Assembly (NCBI GenBank): GCA_009692615.1
Contig: SHYW01000038.1
Span: 1-42,109, forward strand
Direction: 5' to 3'
DNA: 42,109 nt
From: Deltaproteobacteria bacterium
GTDB lineage: Bacteria; Desulfobacterota; Binatia; UBA9968
This document shows, piece by piece, positions 31,937 to 40,406 of this stretch (position 1 is the stretch's first letter; the number at the start of each line of letters is the position of its first letter). A model generated the notes under the pieces. It ran no database searches, was not told where the DNA came from, and saw nothing but the letters and a program-made list of their open reading frames with translations. The position numbers and the translations under genes are program-made.

Positions 31937-32015
31937 TTCACCACGGAGGGCACAGAGATCACAGAGGGGTCAACAAAATTCTTTCTCTGTGTCCTCTGTG
32001 TCCTCTGTGGTGAAT
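31937..32015. repeat. CACAGAG variant of the palindromic repeat, inside the ABC operon
   Basis: Same architecture as the CACGAAG elements but with CACAGAG units: left arm TTCACCACGGAGGGCACAGA, right arm CTCTGTGTCCTCTGTGGTGA. It lies between the ATPase and permease genes of one transporter, so it may tune relative expression of the two. Confidence 0.75.
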
Positions 32016-32050
32016 ATTCTTTCCCATCGATTGTAGATTGAAGATCGTCC

Positions 32051-33781
32051 ATGAAAGCATCTACCGACATCATTACGCCCAGCGCCAGCCGCTTTCGCCT
32101 GGGGCCGATTCGTCTCGCCGAATTTTCTTTTCTGATTTTTCTCGCTGTCGCCATGGGCTTGCCGCTGCTGTTCTTGCTCACCGGCAGTTTTAATCTTGCC
32201 GCACCGGGCAAGCCGGCGGTTTATGGTTTTGACAACTGGGTACGAGCTTTTACCGACGCCGGCACGTTGAGTGCGCTTGGCATGAGCTTTCTGCTGTCGG
32301 TCGTGCGCCTGATTCCCGCGATCGTTCTTTCGGTGATTTTTTCCTGGCTGATCGCGCGCACGGATATGCCTGGCGGTAAGTTCATCGAGTCGCTGTGTTG
32401 GATCGCTTACTTCGTGCCAGATTTTCCATTGGTGCTGGCATGGATCTTACTGCTCGATCCTAATTTTGGTTTTCTCAATGGGCTGGCGAAAAACCTGCCG
32501 GGGGTCGAGCACGCGCTGTTCAATCCTTATAGCTTTTGGGGCATCGTCTGGGTGCATACTTCCACCGGCGGCATCTGGTTCAAAGTGATGTTGCTGGTGC
32601 CGGTGTTTCGCCGGCTCGGTGCGACCTTGGAAGAAGCGGCGCGGGTCGCCGGCGCCAATGCCGCCACCATGCTCTGGCGCATCACTTTGCCGGTGCTGGC
32701 GCCGATGATTCTCGCCGTGTCGGTATTGAGCTTCATCCGCGGCTTGCAGTCGTTCAATACCGAGCTGTTGCTCGGCACGCCCGCCGGCATCTACGTTTAC
32801 TCGACGAAGATTTACGATTTTCTCCAGCATGAGCCGCGCGCCTACGGCGAAGCCACGGCGCTGGGTTCGGTGTTCTTGGTCGTGCTCGGCGTGCTGTTGT
32901 TTTTCTATTGGAAATATTTGCGCGGCGATAAAAAATTTACCGTGGTCAGCGGCCAAGGTTACTCGACTTTGAAAGTGAAGCTCGGCCGTTGGCGTTACGC
33001 CGCCCTGGGCGGCTGTCTAGCTTACGTGGCGGTGATGATGCTGTTGCCGCTGACTTTTCTCGTCATCGGTTCGTTTATGCGGCGCTACGGCTTTTTTCAC
33101 ATCGCGACGCCGTTCACGCTCAACCATTGGCGCGCCATGCTCACGGATCCAATCTTTCTGGTCGCGCTAAAAAATAGCTTGATCATCGCCGGCATCGCCG
33201 CCGTCGGCGGCATTCTACTTTATTCCGCCTTGGCTTATTTGCTGGTCTCGCGCCGGACGATTTGCGCGCCGCTGCTCGAAAGCTTGAGTTGGATTCCCCA
33301 TGTGCTGCCGGGCATTCTCTTGAGCCTCGGCGTGCTCTGGCTGTTTTTAGCGACGCCGCTGCGCTTTATTTTTTACGGTTCGGTGTGGGGTATCGCCTGC
33401 GCGCTGATACTCGCCGATAGTCCGGTGACGACCCAAGCGTTCAAGGCCGGCCTGTTGCAGTTGGGCGCCGAATTGGAAGAGTCGGCGCGGGTCAGCGGCG
33501 CGTCTTGGACTTATACTTACCGGCGAATTCTTTTGCCTCTGTTGGCGCCGATCGCCGCAGCGGTGGGCTTGATGAATTTCGGCGCCGCCTTGACCAGCAT
33601 CAGCACTCCCGTGCTACTGTACAGCCATCAATCGCGGCCGCTGGCGATTTTATTAATGGAATATAGTTTCACCGGCGAGCTGGAGCGCGCCGCGGCGTTG
33701 GGGTTGTTGATGACATTGATTGTCGGCGCGATGATGCTGGTCGGTCGCAAGTTGGGACTGCAATTGGCGGGGAGTGAATGA
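32051..33781 (+). CDS. ABC transporter permease, fused double domain (FbpB/ThiP type)
   Basis: The 576-residue membrane protein has two tandem permease domains. Each carries an EAA loop that docks the ATPase: EEAARVAGANAATMLWRITL near 193 and EESARVSGASWTYTYRRILL near 475. Roughly twelve hydrophobic segments are visible, starting FSFLIFLAVAMGLPLLFLLT. Fused permeases like this occur in Fe3+, thiamine and 2-aminoethylphosphonate importers. The stop overlaps the binding-protein start in ATGATG, so translation is coupled. Confidence 0.93.
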   Translation: MKASTDIITPSASRFRLGPIRLAEFSFLIFLAVAMGLPLLFLLTGSFNLAAPGKPAVYGFDNWVRAFTDAGTLSALGMSFLLSVVRLIPAIVLSVIFSWLIARTDMPGGKFIESLCWIAYFVPDFPLVLAWILLLDPNFGFLNGLAKNLPGVEHALFNPYSFWGIVWVHTSTGGIWFKVMLLVPVFRRLGATLEEAARVAGANAATMLWRITLPVLAPMILAVSVLSFIRGLQSFNTELLLGTPAGIYVYSTKIYDFLQHEPRAYGEATALGSVFLVVLGVLLFFYWKYLRGDKKFTVVSGQGYSTLKVKLGRWRYAALGGCLAYVAVMMLLPLTFLVIGSFMRRYGFFHIATPFTLNHWRAMLTDPIFLVALKNSLIIAGIAAVGGILLYSALAYLLVSRRTICAPLLESLSWIPHVLPGILLSLGVLWLFLATPLRFIFYGSVWGIACALILADSPVTTQAFKAGLLQLGAELEESARVSGASWTYTYRRILLPLLAPIAAAVGLMNFGAALTSISTPVLLYSHQSRPLAILLMEYSFTGELERAAALGLLMTLIVGAMMLVGRKLGLQLAGSE

Positions 33782-34878
33782 TGCGCTTGGGATATTCGTG
33801 GCTCGTGATACTGATCGCCTTAGGCGATGCGACTGCATTTGCGCAGACCAAAGCTAGCGATAAGGAATGGGCGGCGATCGTCGACGGGGCCAAGAAAGAG
33901 GGCAAGGTCGTGGTCGCCGGTTCTCCCGATCCAGTGATGCGCAACGATGTGATTCCTAAATTCACCGCGCGCTACGGCATTCCGGTCGAGTTTATCGCCG
34001 GGCGGTCGAGTGAAATTACCGGCCGGGTTAAAACCGAGCGCGCGGCGGGAATTTATAGTGTCGACGTGTTTCTTGCCGGGCCCGACACCACGGCGACGGT
34101 GCTCTATGGTGAGAAGTTGATCGATCCTTTGAAGCCGGTCCTGGTCATGCCCGAAGTCGCCGACGGCGCCAAGTGGAAGCGCGGCAAGATTTGGTTCGCC
34201 GATCCCGAAGAGCGTTTCGTGGTGCGGGCGTTTAGCAGTGTGGCGACCATGCTGTTTATCAATACCGATAACGTCAAGCCCGAGGAGCTGCGCGCGGCGA
34301 AGGATTTATTGAATCCCAAATGGCGCAGCAAAATTTCCGCCGAAGATCCGACCGCTATCGGCTCCGGCTCCAACGCCGCGGCGCGTTTTTATCACGACCT
34401 TGGCGAAGACTTTGTCCGCAAGCTTTATGTCGAGCAAAAAACCGTGCGCACTCGCGAACGGCGCCAGATGACCGATTGGCTGGCGCGCGGCACCCAGCCG
34501 ATTTGTCTCAATTGCCGCGAAGACGACGTCCGGCCGCTGATCAAAGACGGCTTTAAACTTTTGGAGATCTTCGAACTCGTCGACATGCCGCCGTCGATCA
34601 ACGGCTCACCGTGGATGATGACATTGGCTAACAAGGCGCCCAATCCGAAAGCGGCGCAATTGTTCGCCAACTGGATGATCGCCAAGGAAGGCTTGGAGAC
34701 TTATGCGCGCGGCTACGGTTCGGCGACGCTGCGCACGGATATCGACGAGTCGTTTCTCAATCCGGCCAATTTGCCGAAAAAAAATATCAAATATTTCGAC
34801 GACACCGATTGGAAGTGGGTGATCAGCGGCCGCCAGGAGTATCGCGAAAAAGTTTGGCAAGTGCTCAAAGGCAAATAA
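33778..34878 (+). CDS. ABC transporter extracellular binding protein, family 1 (Fe3+-type)
   Basis: The 366-residue protein has a short leader (MMRLGYSWLVILIALGDATA, cleavage near FAQ) and the family 1 binding fold: AAIVDGAKKEGKVVVAGSPD, VKTERAAGIYSVDVFLAGPD, WRSKISAEDPTAIGSGSNAA. It belongs with the upstream ATPase and permease. Despite the iron-type name, relatives carry diverse anions and organics, and no Tyr-rich Fe3+ site is obvious, so the ligand is open. Confidence 0.9.
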   Translation: MMRLGYSWLVILIALGDATAFAQTKASDKEWAAIVDGAKKEGKVVVAGSPDPVMRNDVIPKFTARYGIPVEFIAGRSSEITGRVKTERAAGIYSVDVFLAGPDTTATVLYGEKLIDPLKPVLVMPEVADGAKWKRGKIWFADPEERFVVRAFSSVATMLFINTDNVKPEELRAAKDLLNPKWRSKISAEDPTAIGSGSNAAARFYHDLGEDFVRKLYVEQKTVRTRERRQMTDWLARGTQPICLNCREDDVRPLIKDGFKLLEIFELVDMPPSINGSPWMMTLANKAPNPKAAQLFANWMIAKEGLETYARGYGSATLRTDIDESFLNPANLPKKNIKYFDDTDWKWVISGRQEYREKVWQVLKGK

Positions 34879-34926
34879 GCTTGGAATAGTTTTGAATTAG
34901 CATCACATAAGAAAGGTAGAAACCTC

Positions 34927-35859
34927 ATGGCAAAGAAAATGAAAATCTATTATCGCGCACCGAGTCACGTGCCGTTGTGGAAGGTGATGGAAGAGTGCGG
35001 CTTTTTGAGCAAACATGGCATCGAGATGGAGATGGGCTCGCTAGAAGGCCAACGCCAGCGCGCCGCGGACGGCTTGAAGGCGGGCGATCTCGACGTGGTG
35101 TCGGGCAATCATCATAATCTCTACGCGCGCAAAGCGCTCCACGACGAGCCTTACGTGCATATTGCCCAGAGCAATAATTCTTGGCGAGAAAATTTTCTCG
35201 TCTGCGGCAAAGGCGTCAACGGCCTGCAGGATTTAAAGGGCAAGAAAGTTGTCATGGACGACTTCGACGGCCACACCGGGCTCAACGTTTGGCTGTATCT
35301 CAAGCAGCATGGTTTGGAAGAAGGCCGCGATGTCGAGTTGGTCGAGAACGGCAAGAAGGGCACCGAGCGCGCCCGCGACGTCATGGAAGGCAAATATGAC
35401 GCGAGCTTCATCCGCGCCGTCGATCGACTGCGGGCGCTCAAGTTCGGCGCGAAGATTATCGAGCTGCCGTCCATGGCGATGATCGAAGGCGTGACGCTCA
35501 CCACGACAACGACTTATGTAAATAGTCACGAAGAGGAATGCCGAGGGCTGATCAAGGCGCTGGTCGACGGCATTCATTTCTACAAAACCAACAAAGCCGA
35601 CACCCTGAAGATTTTGCACAAGCACTGCTCGGAGCTGCTCAAGATGAAGGGCGACGAAGAGTGGGATTGTTTCTACGAAAACCAAGCGGAGTCGCTGGAA
35701 AGCGCACCTTATCCTTCCATCGAAGCGATTCAAAACGTCTTTGCCCTGGGGGTCAAGCGCAGTCCCGAGATCAAAGAGTTCAATCCGCTGGCGCTGTGGG
35801 ATCTCCACTACGTCAAAGAGATCGACGATAGCGGCTACATTCGAAAACTTTATGCCTAG
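34927..35859 (+). CDS. Leaderless NMT1/Pht5-like binding-fold protein
   Basis: The 310-residue protein has the type 2 binding-protein fold (KKMKIYYRAPSHVPLWKVME, GFLSKHGIEMEMGS, LQDLKGKKVVMDDFDGHTGL) but starts without any signal peptide. An acidic/His-rich stretch (DFDGHTG) lies in the ligand cleft region. Like the gene at 2100 it is probably a cytosolic enzyme, of the decarboxylase or THI5-like kind, and not a transport protein. AGAAAGG precedes the ATG. It follows the ABC transporter, which could import its substrate (inference). Confidence 0.7.
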   Translation: MAKKMKIYYRAPSHVPLWKVMEECGFLSKHGIEMEMGSLEGQRQRAADGLKAGDLDVVSGNHHNLYARKALHDEPYVHIAQSNNSWRENFLVCGKGVNGLQDLKGKKVVMDDFDGHTGLNVWLYLKQHGLEEGRDVELVENGKKGTERARDVMEGKYDASFIRAVDRLRALKFGAKIIELPSMAMIEGVTLTTTTTYVNSHEEECRGLIKALVDGIHFYKTNKADTLKILHKHCSELLKMKGDEEWDCFYENQAESLESAPYPSIEAIQNVFALGVKRSPEIKEFNPLALWDLHYVKEIDDSGYIRKLYA

Positions 35860-35871
35860 GCAGCGCTGCGG

Positions 35872-36816
35872 TTGTTGATCCGTCATTTTTTTTCACCAGA
35901 GGGGACTTCGGAATCGTCACCGAAGTCCCCTCTGTCTTATCGCCGCCTGTCGTATGTCTTGGCGATTGCAGCGCTGCTCAGCTTTCCGCGATCACTGCCG
36001 GCGCAAAATGGCGCGCAGGTTTTAGCCGGCGCCGGCGATATCGCCAGTTGCGATACCGACAAAGCGCAGGCCACGGCAAAGTTGCTGGATAAAATTCCTG
36101 GCTCGATATTCACGGCTGGCGATAACGTTTATCCGAACGGAACCCATCAAGAGTTTATCGAATGTTACGGTCTCAGTTGGGGGCGCCATCGTGGGCGCAC
36201 TCGCCCGGCGCTGGGCAATCACGATTATGAAACTAAACAGGCGGCGCCTTATTTCAAATATTTCGGCGCCAACGCTGGGCCCGCCGGTCGCGGCCATTAC
36301 AGTTACGATCTTGGCGCGTGGCATATCCTATCGCTCAACAGCAACACCAATGCGCCCACCTGGGGCACGCAACAAGAAGAATGGCTGCGCAAAGATTTGG
36401 CGGCGAATCCCTCGGCGTGCAAGCTCGCCTATTGGCATCATCCCTTTGTCAGTTCGGGTAAGAACCACGGCAACAGTCCGCATATGCGAAATTTATTCGC
36501 GATTCTTTACCGCCATGGCGCCGACGTTGCGGTGAGCGGCCACGATCATATTTACGAGCGCTTCGGGCCGCAGGATGCCGATGGCAAGGCTGACGGGCGG
36601 GGCGTGCGCCAATTTATTGCCGGCACCGGCGGCGCGGCGCTCTACGAGATCGGCGTGGTCAAACCTAACAGCCAAGTGCGCAACAGCGCCACCCATGGCG
36701 TGATCAAATTCACGCTTCATGCCACCAGCTACGATTGGGAATTTATTCCCATCGCCGGGCAAAGTTTCCGCGACCGCGGCAGCGCGTCATGCCACGGTAC
36801 CAAAGCGACGAAGTGA
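35872..36816 (+). CDS. Exported metallophosphoesterase (purple acid phosphatase-like)
   Basis: The domain has all calcineurin-type metal motifs: GDIASCD (D56), GDNVYPNG (D84, N85), GNHD (115-118), YWHHP (187-191) and SGHDHIYER (222-230). A signal peptide (VLAIAALLSFPRSLPAQ) precedes it. It would hydrolyse phosphoesters in the periplasm or outside. The start is uncertain. TTG 35872 is the only upstream in-frame start seen, and it puts a 15-base-pair hairpin (35897-35934) inside the coding sequence; the true start may be a rare codon after the hairpin. Its functional link to the catabolic genes is unclear. Confidence 0.85.
   Translation: MLIRHFFSPEGTSESSPKSPLSYRRLSYVLAIAALLSFPRSLPAQNGAQVLAGAGDIASCDTDKAQATAKLLDKIPGSIFTAGDNVYPNGTHQEFIECYGLSWGRHRGRTRPALGNHDYETKQAAPYFKYFGANAGPAGRGHYSYDLGAWHILSLNSNTNAPTWGTQQEEWLRKDLAANPSACKLAYWHHPFVSSGKNHGNSPHMRNLFAILYRHGADVAVSGHDHIYERFGPQDADGKADGRGVRQFIAGTGGAALYEIGVVKPNSQVRNSATHGVIKFTLHATSYDWEFIPIAGQSFRDRGSASCHGTKATK
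35897..35934. repeat. 15-base-pair perfect hairpin at the phosphoesterase 5' end
   Basis: CAGAGGGGACTTCGG pairs perfectly with CCGAAGTCCCCTCTG around an 8-base loop. It lies between two genes and overlaps the N-terminal codons of the longest phosphoesterase frame. It could stop transcripts from the upstream gene or restrict translation of the downstream one. Confidence 0.7.
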
Positions 36817-36900
36817 TCGCACGCTCGTCCTTTGCCGCTCTAGACGGTAGCTTCGAGAAAAGATAAGTAAGTGCCAGGTGTGCGAGTCATGGAGGACGGC

Positions 36901-37971
36901 ATGGACAGCGATGTGGAACCGATCAATCTTTTTGACTTCGAAGCGGTCGCCAAAGAACGCTTGCCCAAAGAGGAATACGACTATATCGCCGGTGGCGCGA
37001 CCGATGAGCTCAGTGTCGACCGCAATCGCCGCGCCTACGCATCCTGGGCGTTTCGGCCGCGGGTGTTGCGCGATGTCAGCGCGCTCGATCTGTCGACCAC
37101 CGTGCTCGGCACGAAAGTAAACTTACCGGTTCTTATCGCGCCCTGCGGCGGTCACAAGCGCGCCCATCCCGACGGCGAGATCGCGACCTATCGCGCCGCC
37201 ACGGCGTGCGGCACGATCCTCGCGGTGAGCGCCAACTCGAACACGTCGTTCGAAGCGTTGGCCAACGCCGCACCGGGGAATCTCTGGGTGCAGATGTATC
37301 CGTTCCGCGATAAATCTCTGACCCAGGATTGGCTCAAGCGTGTTAAGGATAACGGTTACAAAGCGGTGGTCGTCACGCTCGACTCGCAGTGGCCGCCGAA
37401 ACGGGAACGCAATATTCGCAATCGCTATCGGCGCACCCGCGGGGTAAATTATTCCGAAAGCAGCGAACATCCCAATGCGCCGCGGCCCGCCGGCAGCGGC
37501 GCCGGTTCCGATCCGGCGGCGACTTGGAAAGATTTGGAATGGATTCGCGCCGCCGCCGATTTGCCGGTGGTCGCTAAGGGGGTCATGACTGGCGAAGATG
37601 TCGAGCTCTGCGCCGAAGTCGGTGCCGCCGGTGTGATCGTCTCCAACCACGGCGGACGCCATTTAGACAACACGTTGGCCACCGTCGAAGTTTTATCTGA
37701 AGCCGTCGCCGCGGCCAAAGGCAAAATGGAAATCTATCTCGACGGCGGCATTCGCCGCGGCGCCGACGTGGTCAAAGCGCTCGCCATGGGCGCCAAAGCG
37801 GTGTTCATCGGCCGACCGCTATTCTGGGGCTTGGCGGTCGACGGTGAAAAAGGCGTGATTCGCGTGTTGAATATTTTGCGTGAAGAAATGGAAATCACCA
37901 TGGCGAAGTGCGGCCGGCCGACGATTGCGAGTATCGATGCGACGACGATTGTGAAGGCGCCGCCGTTGTGA
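36901..37971 (+). CDS. FMN-dependent alpha-hydroxy-acid dehydrogenase/oxidase
   Basis: The 356-residue TIM-barrel protein is of the glycolate oxidase / lactate dehydrogenase / mandelate dehydrogenase group. Seen are YDYIAGGATDELSVDRNR, FRPRVLRDVS, LPVLIAPCGG, K226 (VVAKGVM), the catalytic pair H250 and R253 (SNHGGRHLD), and the phosphate-binding YLDGGIRRG. It oxidises 2-hydroxy acids to 2-oxo acids. ATG 36901 is chosen because GGAGG (36891-36895) precedes it; GTG 36871 and ATG 36889 are alternatives. Residues just before DPAATWKDLEW form a Gly/Ala/Pro-rich linker shorter than loop 4 of many relatives. Confidence 0.9.
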   Translation: MDSDVEPINLFDFEAVAKERLPKEEYDYIAGGATDELSVDRNRRAYASWAFRPRVLRDVSALDLSTTVLGTKVNLPVLIAPCGGHKRAHPDGEIATYRAATACGTILAVSANSNTSFEALANAAPGNLWVQMYPFRDKSLTQDWLKRVKDNGYKAVVVTLDSQWPPKRERNIRNRYRRTRGVNYSESSEHPNAPRPAGSGAGSDPAATWKDLEWIRAAADLPVVAKGVMTGEDVELCAEVGAAGVIVSNHGGRHLDNTLATVEVLSEAVAAAKGKMEIYLDGGIRRGADVVKALAMGAKAVFIGRPLFWGLAVDGEKGVIRVLNILREEMEITMAKCGRPTIASIDATTIVKAPPL

Positions 37972-38025
37972 ATCGTGATCGTGGGTCGTGGTCGAGTTCG
38001 TTCGGAATTGACGGAGGATTGATGC

Positions 38026-39069
38026 ATGCGGTTTGGGACGTTTAGTTACAATCAGGCGCGGCCTTGGGCAACGGAGCGCCAGGCCTTTGACGAATTGCTG
38101 ACGCAGATCGAGTTCACGGAAAAGCTCGGCTTCGACGATGCTTGGTTAGCCGAGCATCATCATTCGGACTACGGCATGTTGGCCTCGCCCAATTTGATCA
38201 TCGCGGCTCTGTCGCGCCGCACCGAACGGCTGCGCTTCGGCAACCTGGTCAGCGTGCTGCCGCTTTACGATCCCATGCGCCTGGCCGAAGAGTGTGCCAT
38301 GTTGGATATTCTCACCGGCGGCCGGCTCAATGTTGGCTTGGGGCGCGGCGTGCCGAAAGATGACATGAAGCATCGTCTCGACCGCGAGACCGCGCAGGCG
38401 CGTTTCGACGAAGGCATCGAGATTCTCATGCGCGCGTGGAGCGGCGAGACCTTCAGTTTTTCCGGCAAAGCTTGGGGCTACGAAGAGATCTCGTGCCGGC
38501 CCCAGCCGCTGCAGAAACCCCATCCGCCGATTTACTACGGCGCCACGGCGCCGGAGAGCGCGGCGATGGTGGCGCGTCGCGGTTGGAATTTAGCACTATC
38601 GCGCCAGCCGCTGAGCAATTGCGCTCAGGCGATTTCACGTTATCGCGCCGAGCGCGCCAAACATTCGCACTTAACCGGCAGCGGCGACGCGATCATGGTG
38701 CGCGATATTTATGTCGCCGACAGCGACGAGCAAGCGCAGCGCGAAGCTGTGCCGGAGCTGATGCGCTTCTGGCAGTTGGCGACGGACAACGTCTGGCGCG
38801 GCGATGGGCTCACGGCCGATGATTTGAAAAAATACACCGAGCGCTACGTTTATTATCCCGGCGGTTTGACCGTCGAGCGCCTGGATGAATGGGGCACGTC
38901 GCTGATCGGTAGCCCGGAGACCGTGATCAAGAAAGCGCGGGCGATGATCGAGACCGCGAAACCGGACAGCTTGGTCGGCATGTTTCAATTCGGCGGCTTG
39001 AAGCATGAGCAGGTGATGCACTCGATTGAACTATTCGGGAGCAAGGTGATGCCGGCGCTGCGCGTGTGA
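38026..39069 (+). CDS. Luciferase-like (LLM) flavin-dependent monooxygenase
   Basis: The 347-residue TIM-barrel protein is of the bacterial luciferase / alkanal monooxygenase-like class: FGTFSYNQARPWATER, AWLAEHHHSDYGMLASPNL, LRFGNLVSVLPLYDPMRLAE, GGRLNVGLGRGVP. It oxidises organic substrates with reduced FMN or F420. GGAGG eight bases before the ATG sets the start. Substrate unknown; the EHH segment near 46 is a usual active-site marker. It follows the hydroxy-acid dehydrogenase by 54 bases, so the two are probably co-transcribed. Confidence 0.92.
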   Translation: MRFGTFSYNQARPWATERQAFDELLTQIEFTEKLGFDDAWLAEHHHSDYGMLASPNLIIAALSRRTERLRFGNLVSVLPLYDPMRLAEECAMLDILTGGRLNVGLGRGVPKDDMKHRLDRETAQARFDEGIEILMRAWSGETFSFSGKAWGYEEISCRPQPLQKPHPPIYYGATAPESAAMVARRGWNLALSRQPLSNCAQAISRYRAERAKHSHLTGSGDAIMVRDIYVADSDEQAQREAVPELMRFWQLATDNVWRGDGLTADDLKKYTERYVYYPGGLTVERLDEWGTSLIGSPETVIKKARAMIETAKPDSLVGMFQFGGLKHEQVMHSIELFGSKVMPALRV

Positions 39070-39079
39070 GAAGAAAAAC

Positions 39080-39163
39080 TTCACCACGAAGGACACGAAG
39101 AGCACGAAGGTCGGAGTTTAAATTATCCGAACCCTTCGTGTCCTTCGTGCTCTTCGTGGTGAA
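39080..39163. repeat. CACGAAG-type palindromic repeat, copy before amidohydrolase
   Basis: Near-perfect hairpin: left arm TTCACCACGAAGGACACGAA with AGAGCACGAAGG, right arm CCTTCGTGTCCTTCGTGCTC with TTCGTGGTGAA, loop GGAGTTTAAATTATCC. It differs from the copy at 40302 at only three of 84 positions and has the same orientation. Confidence 0.9.
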
Positions 39164-39196
39164 CAAGGATTTCGTCGATATTCCCAGGAGGTAAAT

Positions 39197-40270
39197 ATGC
39201 CAACCATCGATTCTGATGCTCATGTGGTCGAGTCGGAACATACTTGGGACTTCATGGAAGCGGGCGATCGCAAGTTTCGTCCGGTGATCGTCAAGCCGCG
39301 CGGCGACAGCGGTTCTGAGTATTGGTTCATCGACGGCAAGATTCGCGGTTTGGTTCGAGCGGTGATGACGGCGCAGGATATGGACGACGTCGCCAATCGT
39401 ACCGGCCGAGTGATGAACACGCCGCGTGAGACCCGCGAGATGGAAAACGTCGGCGCGCGGCTGCGCCACATGGACGAACTCGGCATCGACGTTCAAGTTC
39501 TCTACCCGACCATGTTCATCGAGCAGATCAGCGACAAGCCGGCGTGGGAGATCGCCATCTGCAAAGGCTACAACCGCTGGCTCGCCGATATTCATGGTCA
39601 AGCCGCTGGCCGGCTGCGTTGGATTTGCGTCTTGCCGTTGCTCGATATCAGCGCTTCGTTAGAGGAGCTGCGATTCTGCAAGCAGCATGGCGCCTGCGGT
39701 GTTTTCATGCGCGGCATCGAAGGGCAGCGCATGATCACCGATCCCTATTTCTATCCGCTCTATGAAGAGATGAGCCGGCTCGACTTGGCGGTCGGCGTGC
39801 ATGTCGGCAACGGCAGCCCGCAGAATGCCGATCTGGTTTCGCAGTACAACGGCGGCGGCAGCTTCTGGAAGTTCCGTCTGCCGGTGATCGGCGCGTTTCA
39901 TTCGGTGATCATGAGCGACGTGCCGCGACTGTTTCCCGCGCTGCGCTTCCACTGGGCCGAAGCGGCGGCGCAGTGGGTTCCCTATGTCGTCAAAGATTTG
40001 CAGCGGCGCTGGGCGACGCAGAAAAAAGATTTGCCGGACAACCCGCTCAAAGCTTACCGGCAATATGTTTCCTGCCAAACTGACGACGATGTCGACTACG
40101 TGATGCGTTACGCCGGCGAAGAAAATATCACCATCGGCACCGACTACGGTCACAACGACCAGTCCACCGAAGTCGAAGCGCTGCGCAATCTAAAACAGAC
40201 CGGCATGATTACCGATGCGCAGTACGGCAAGATCACTTACGATAATCCGAAAGCGCTGTTCGCGCTCTAG
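39197..40270 (+). CDS. Amidohydrolase-2 family protein (ACMSD/LigJ-like)
   Basis: The 357-residue protein starts with the metal motif D7-A-H9 (IDSDAHVVES) and continues with MDELGIDVQVLYPTMF, GVHVGNGSPQ (metal-type His), FHWAEAAAQWVPY and GTDYGHND with the catalytic-type Asp. The family includes non-oxidative decarboxylases (ACMSD, LigW) and the hydratase LigJ of the protocatechuate 4,5-cleavage route, so it could supply a missing step here (inference). AGGAGG precedes the ATG. Near-identical palindromic repeats flank the gene on both sides. Confidence 0.88.
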   Translation: MPTIDSDAHVVESEHTWDFMEAGDRKFRPVIVKPRGDSGSEYWFIDGKIRGLVRAVMTAQDMDDVANRTGRVMNTPRETREMENVGARLRHMDELGIDVQVLYPTMFIEQISDKPAWEIAICKGYNRWLADIHGQAAGRLRWICVLPLLDISASLEELRFCKQHGACGVFMRGIEGQRMITDPYFYPLYEEMSRLDLAVGVHVGNGSPQNADLVSQYNGGGSFWKFRLPVIGAFHSVIMSDVPRLFPALRFHWAEAAAQWVPYVVKDLQRRWATQKKDLPDNPLKAYRQYVSCQTDDDVDYVMRYAGEENITIGTDYGHNDQSTEVEALRNLKQTGMITDAQYGKITYDNPKALFAL

Positions 40271-40301
40271 TTTCAGTTCCACCGTACGAATTAAAATACG
40301 T

Positions 40302-40386
40302 TTCACCACGAAGGACACGAAGAGCACGAAGTTCGGAGTTTAAATTATCCGAACCATTCGTGTCTTTCGTGCTCTTCGTGGTGAAA
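40302..40386. repeat. CACGAAG-type palindromic repeat, copy after amidohydrolase
   Basis: Same element and orientation as 39080-39163 with three base differences, two of which slightly weaken the right arm. It lies between the convergent stops of the amidohydrolase and the amidase. Confidence 0.9.
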
Positions 40387-40406
40387 ATATTTACCACCCG
40401 TCAGCG

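Noticed and set aside
39080-40386. CRISPR array
   Set aside because: The repeating CACGAAGGA units are contiguous 9-base units within hairpin arms, not repeats separated by unique spacers, and no cas genes are present.
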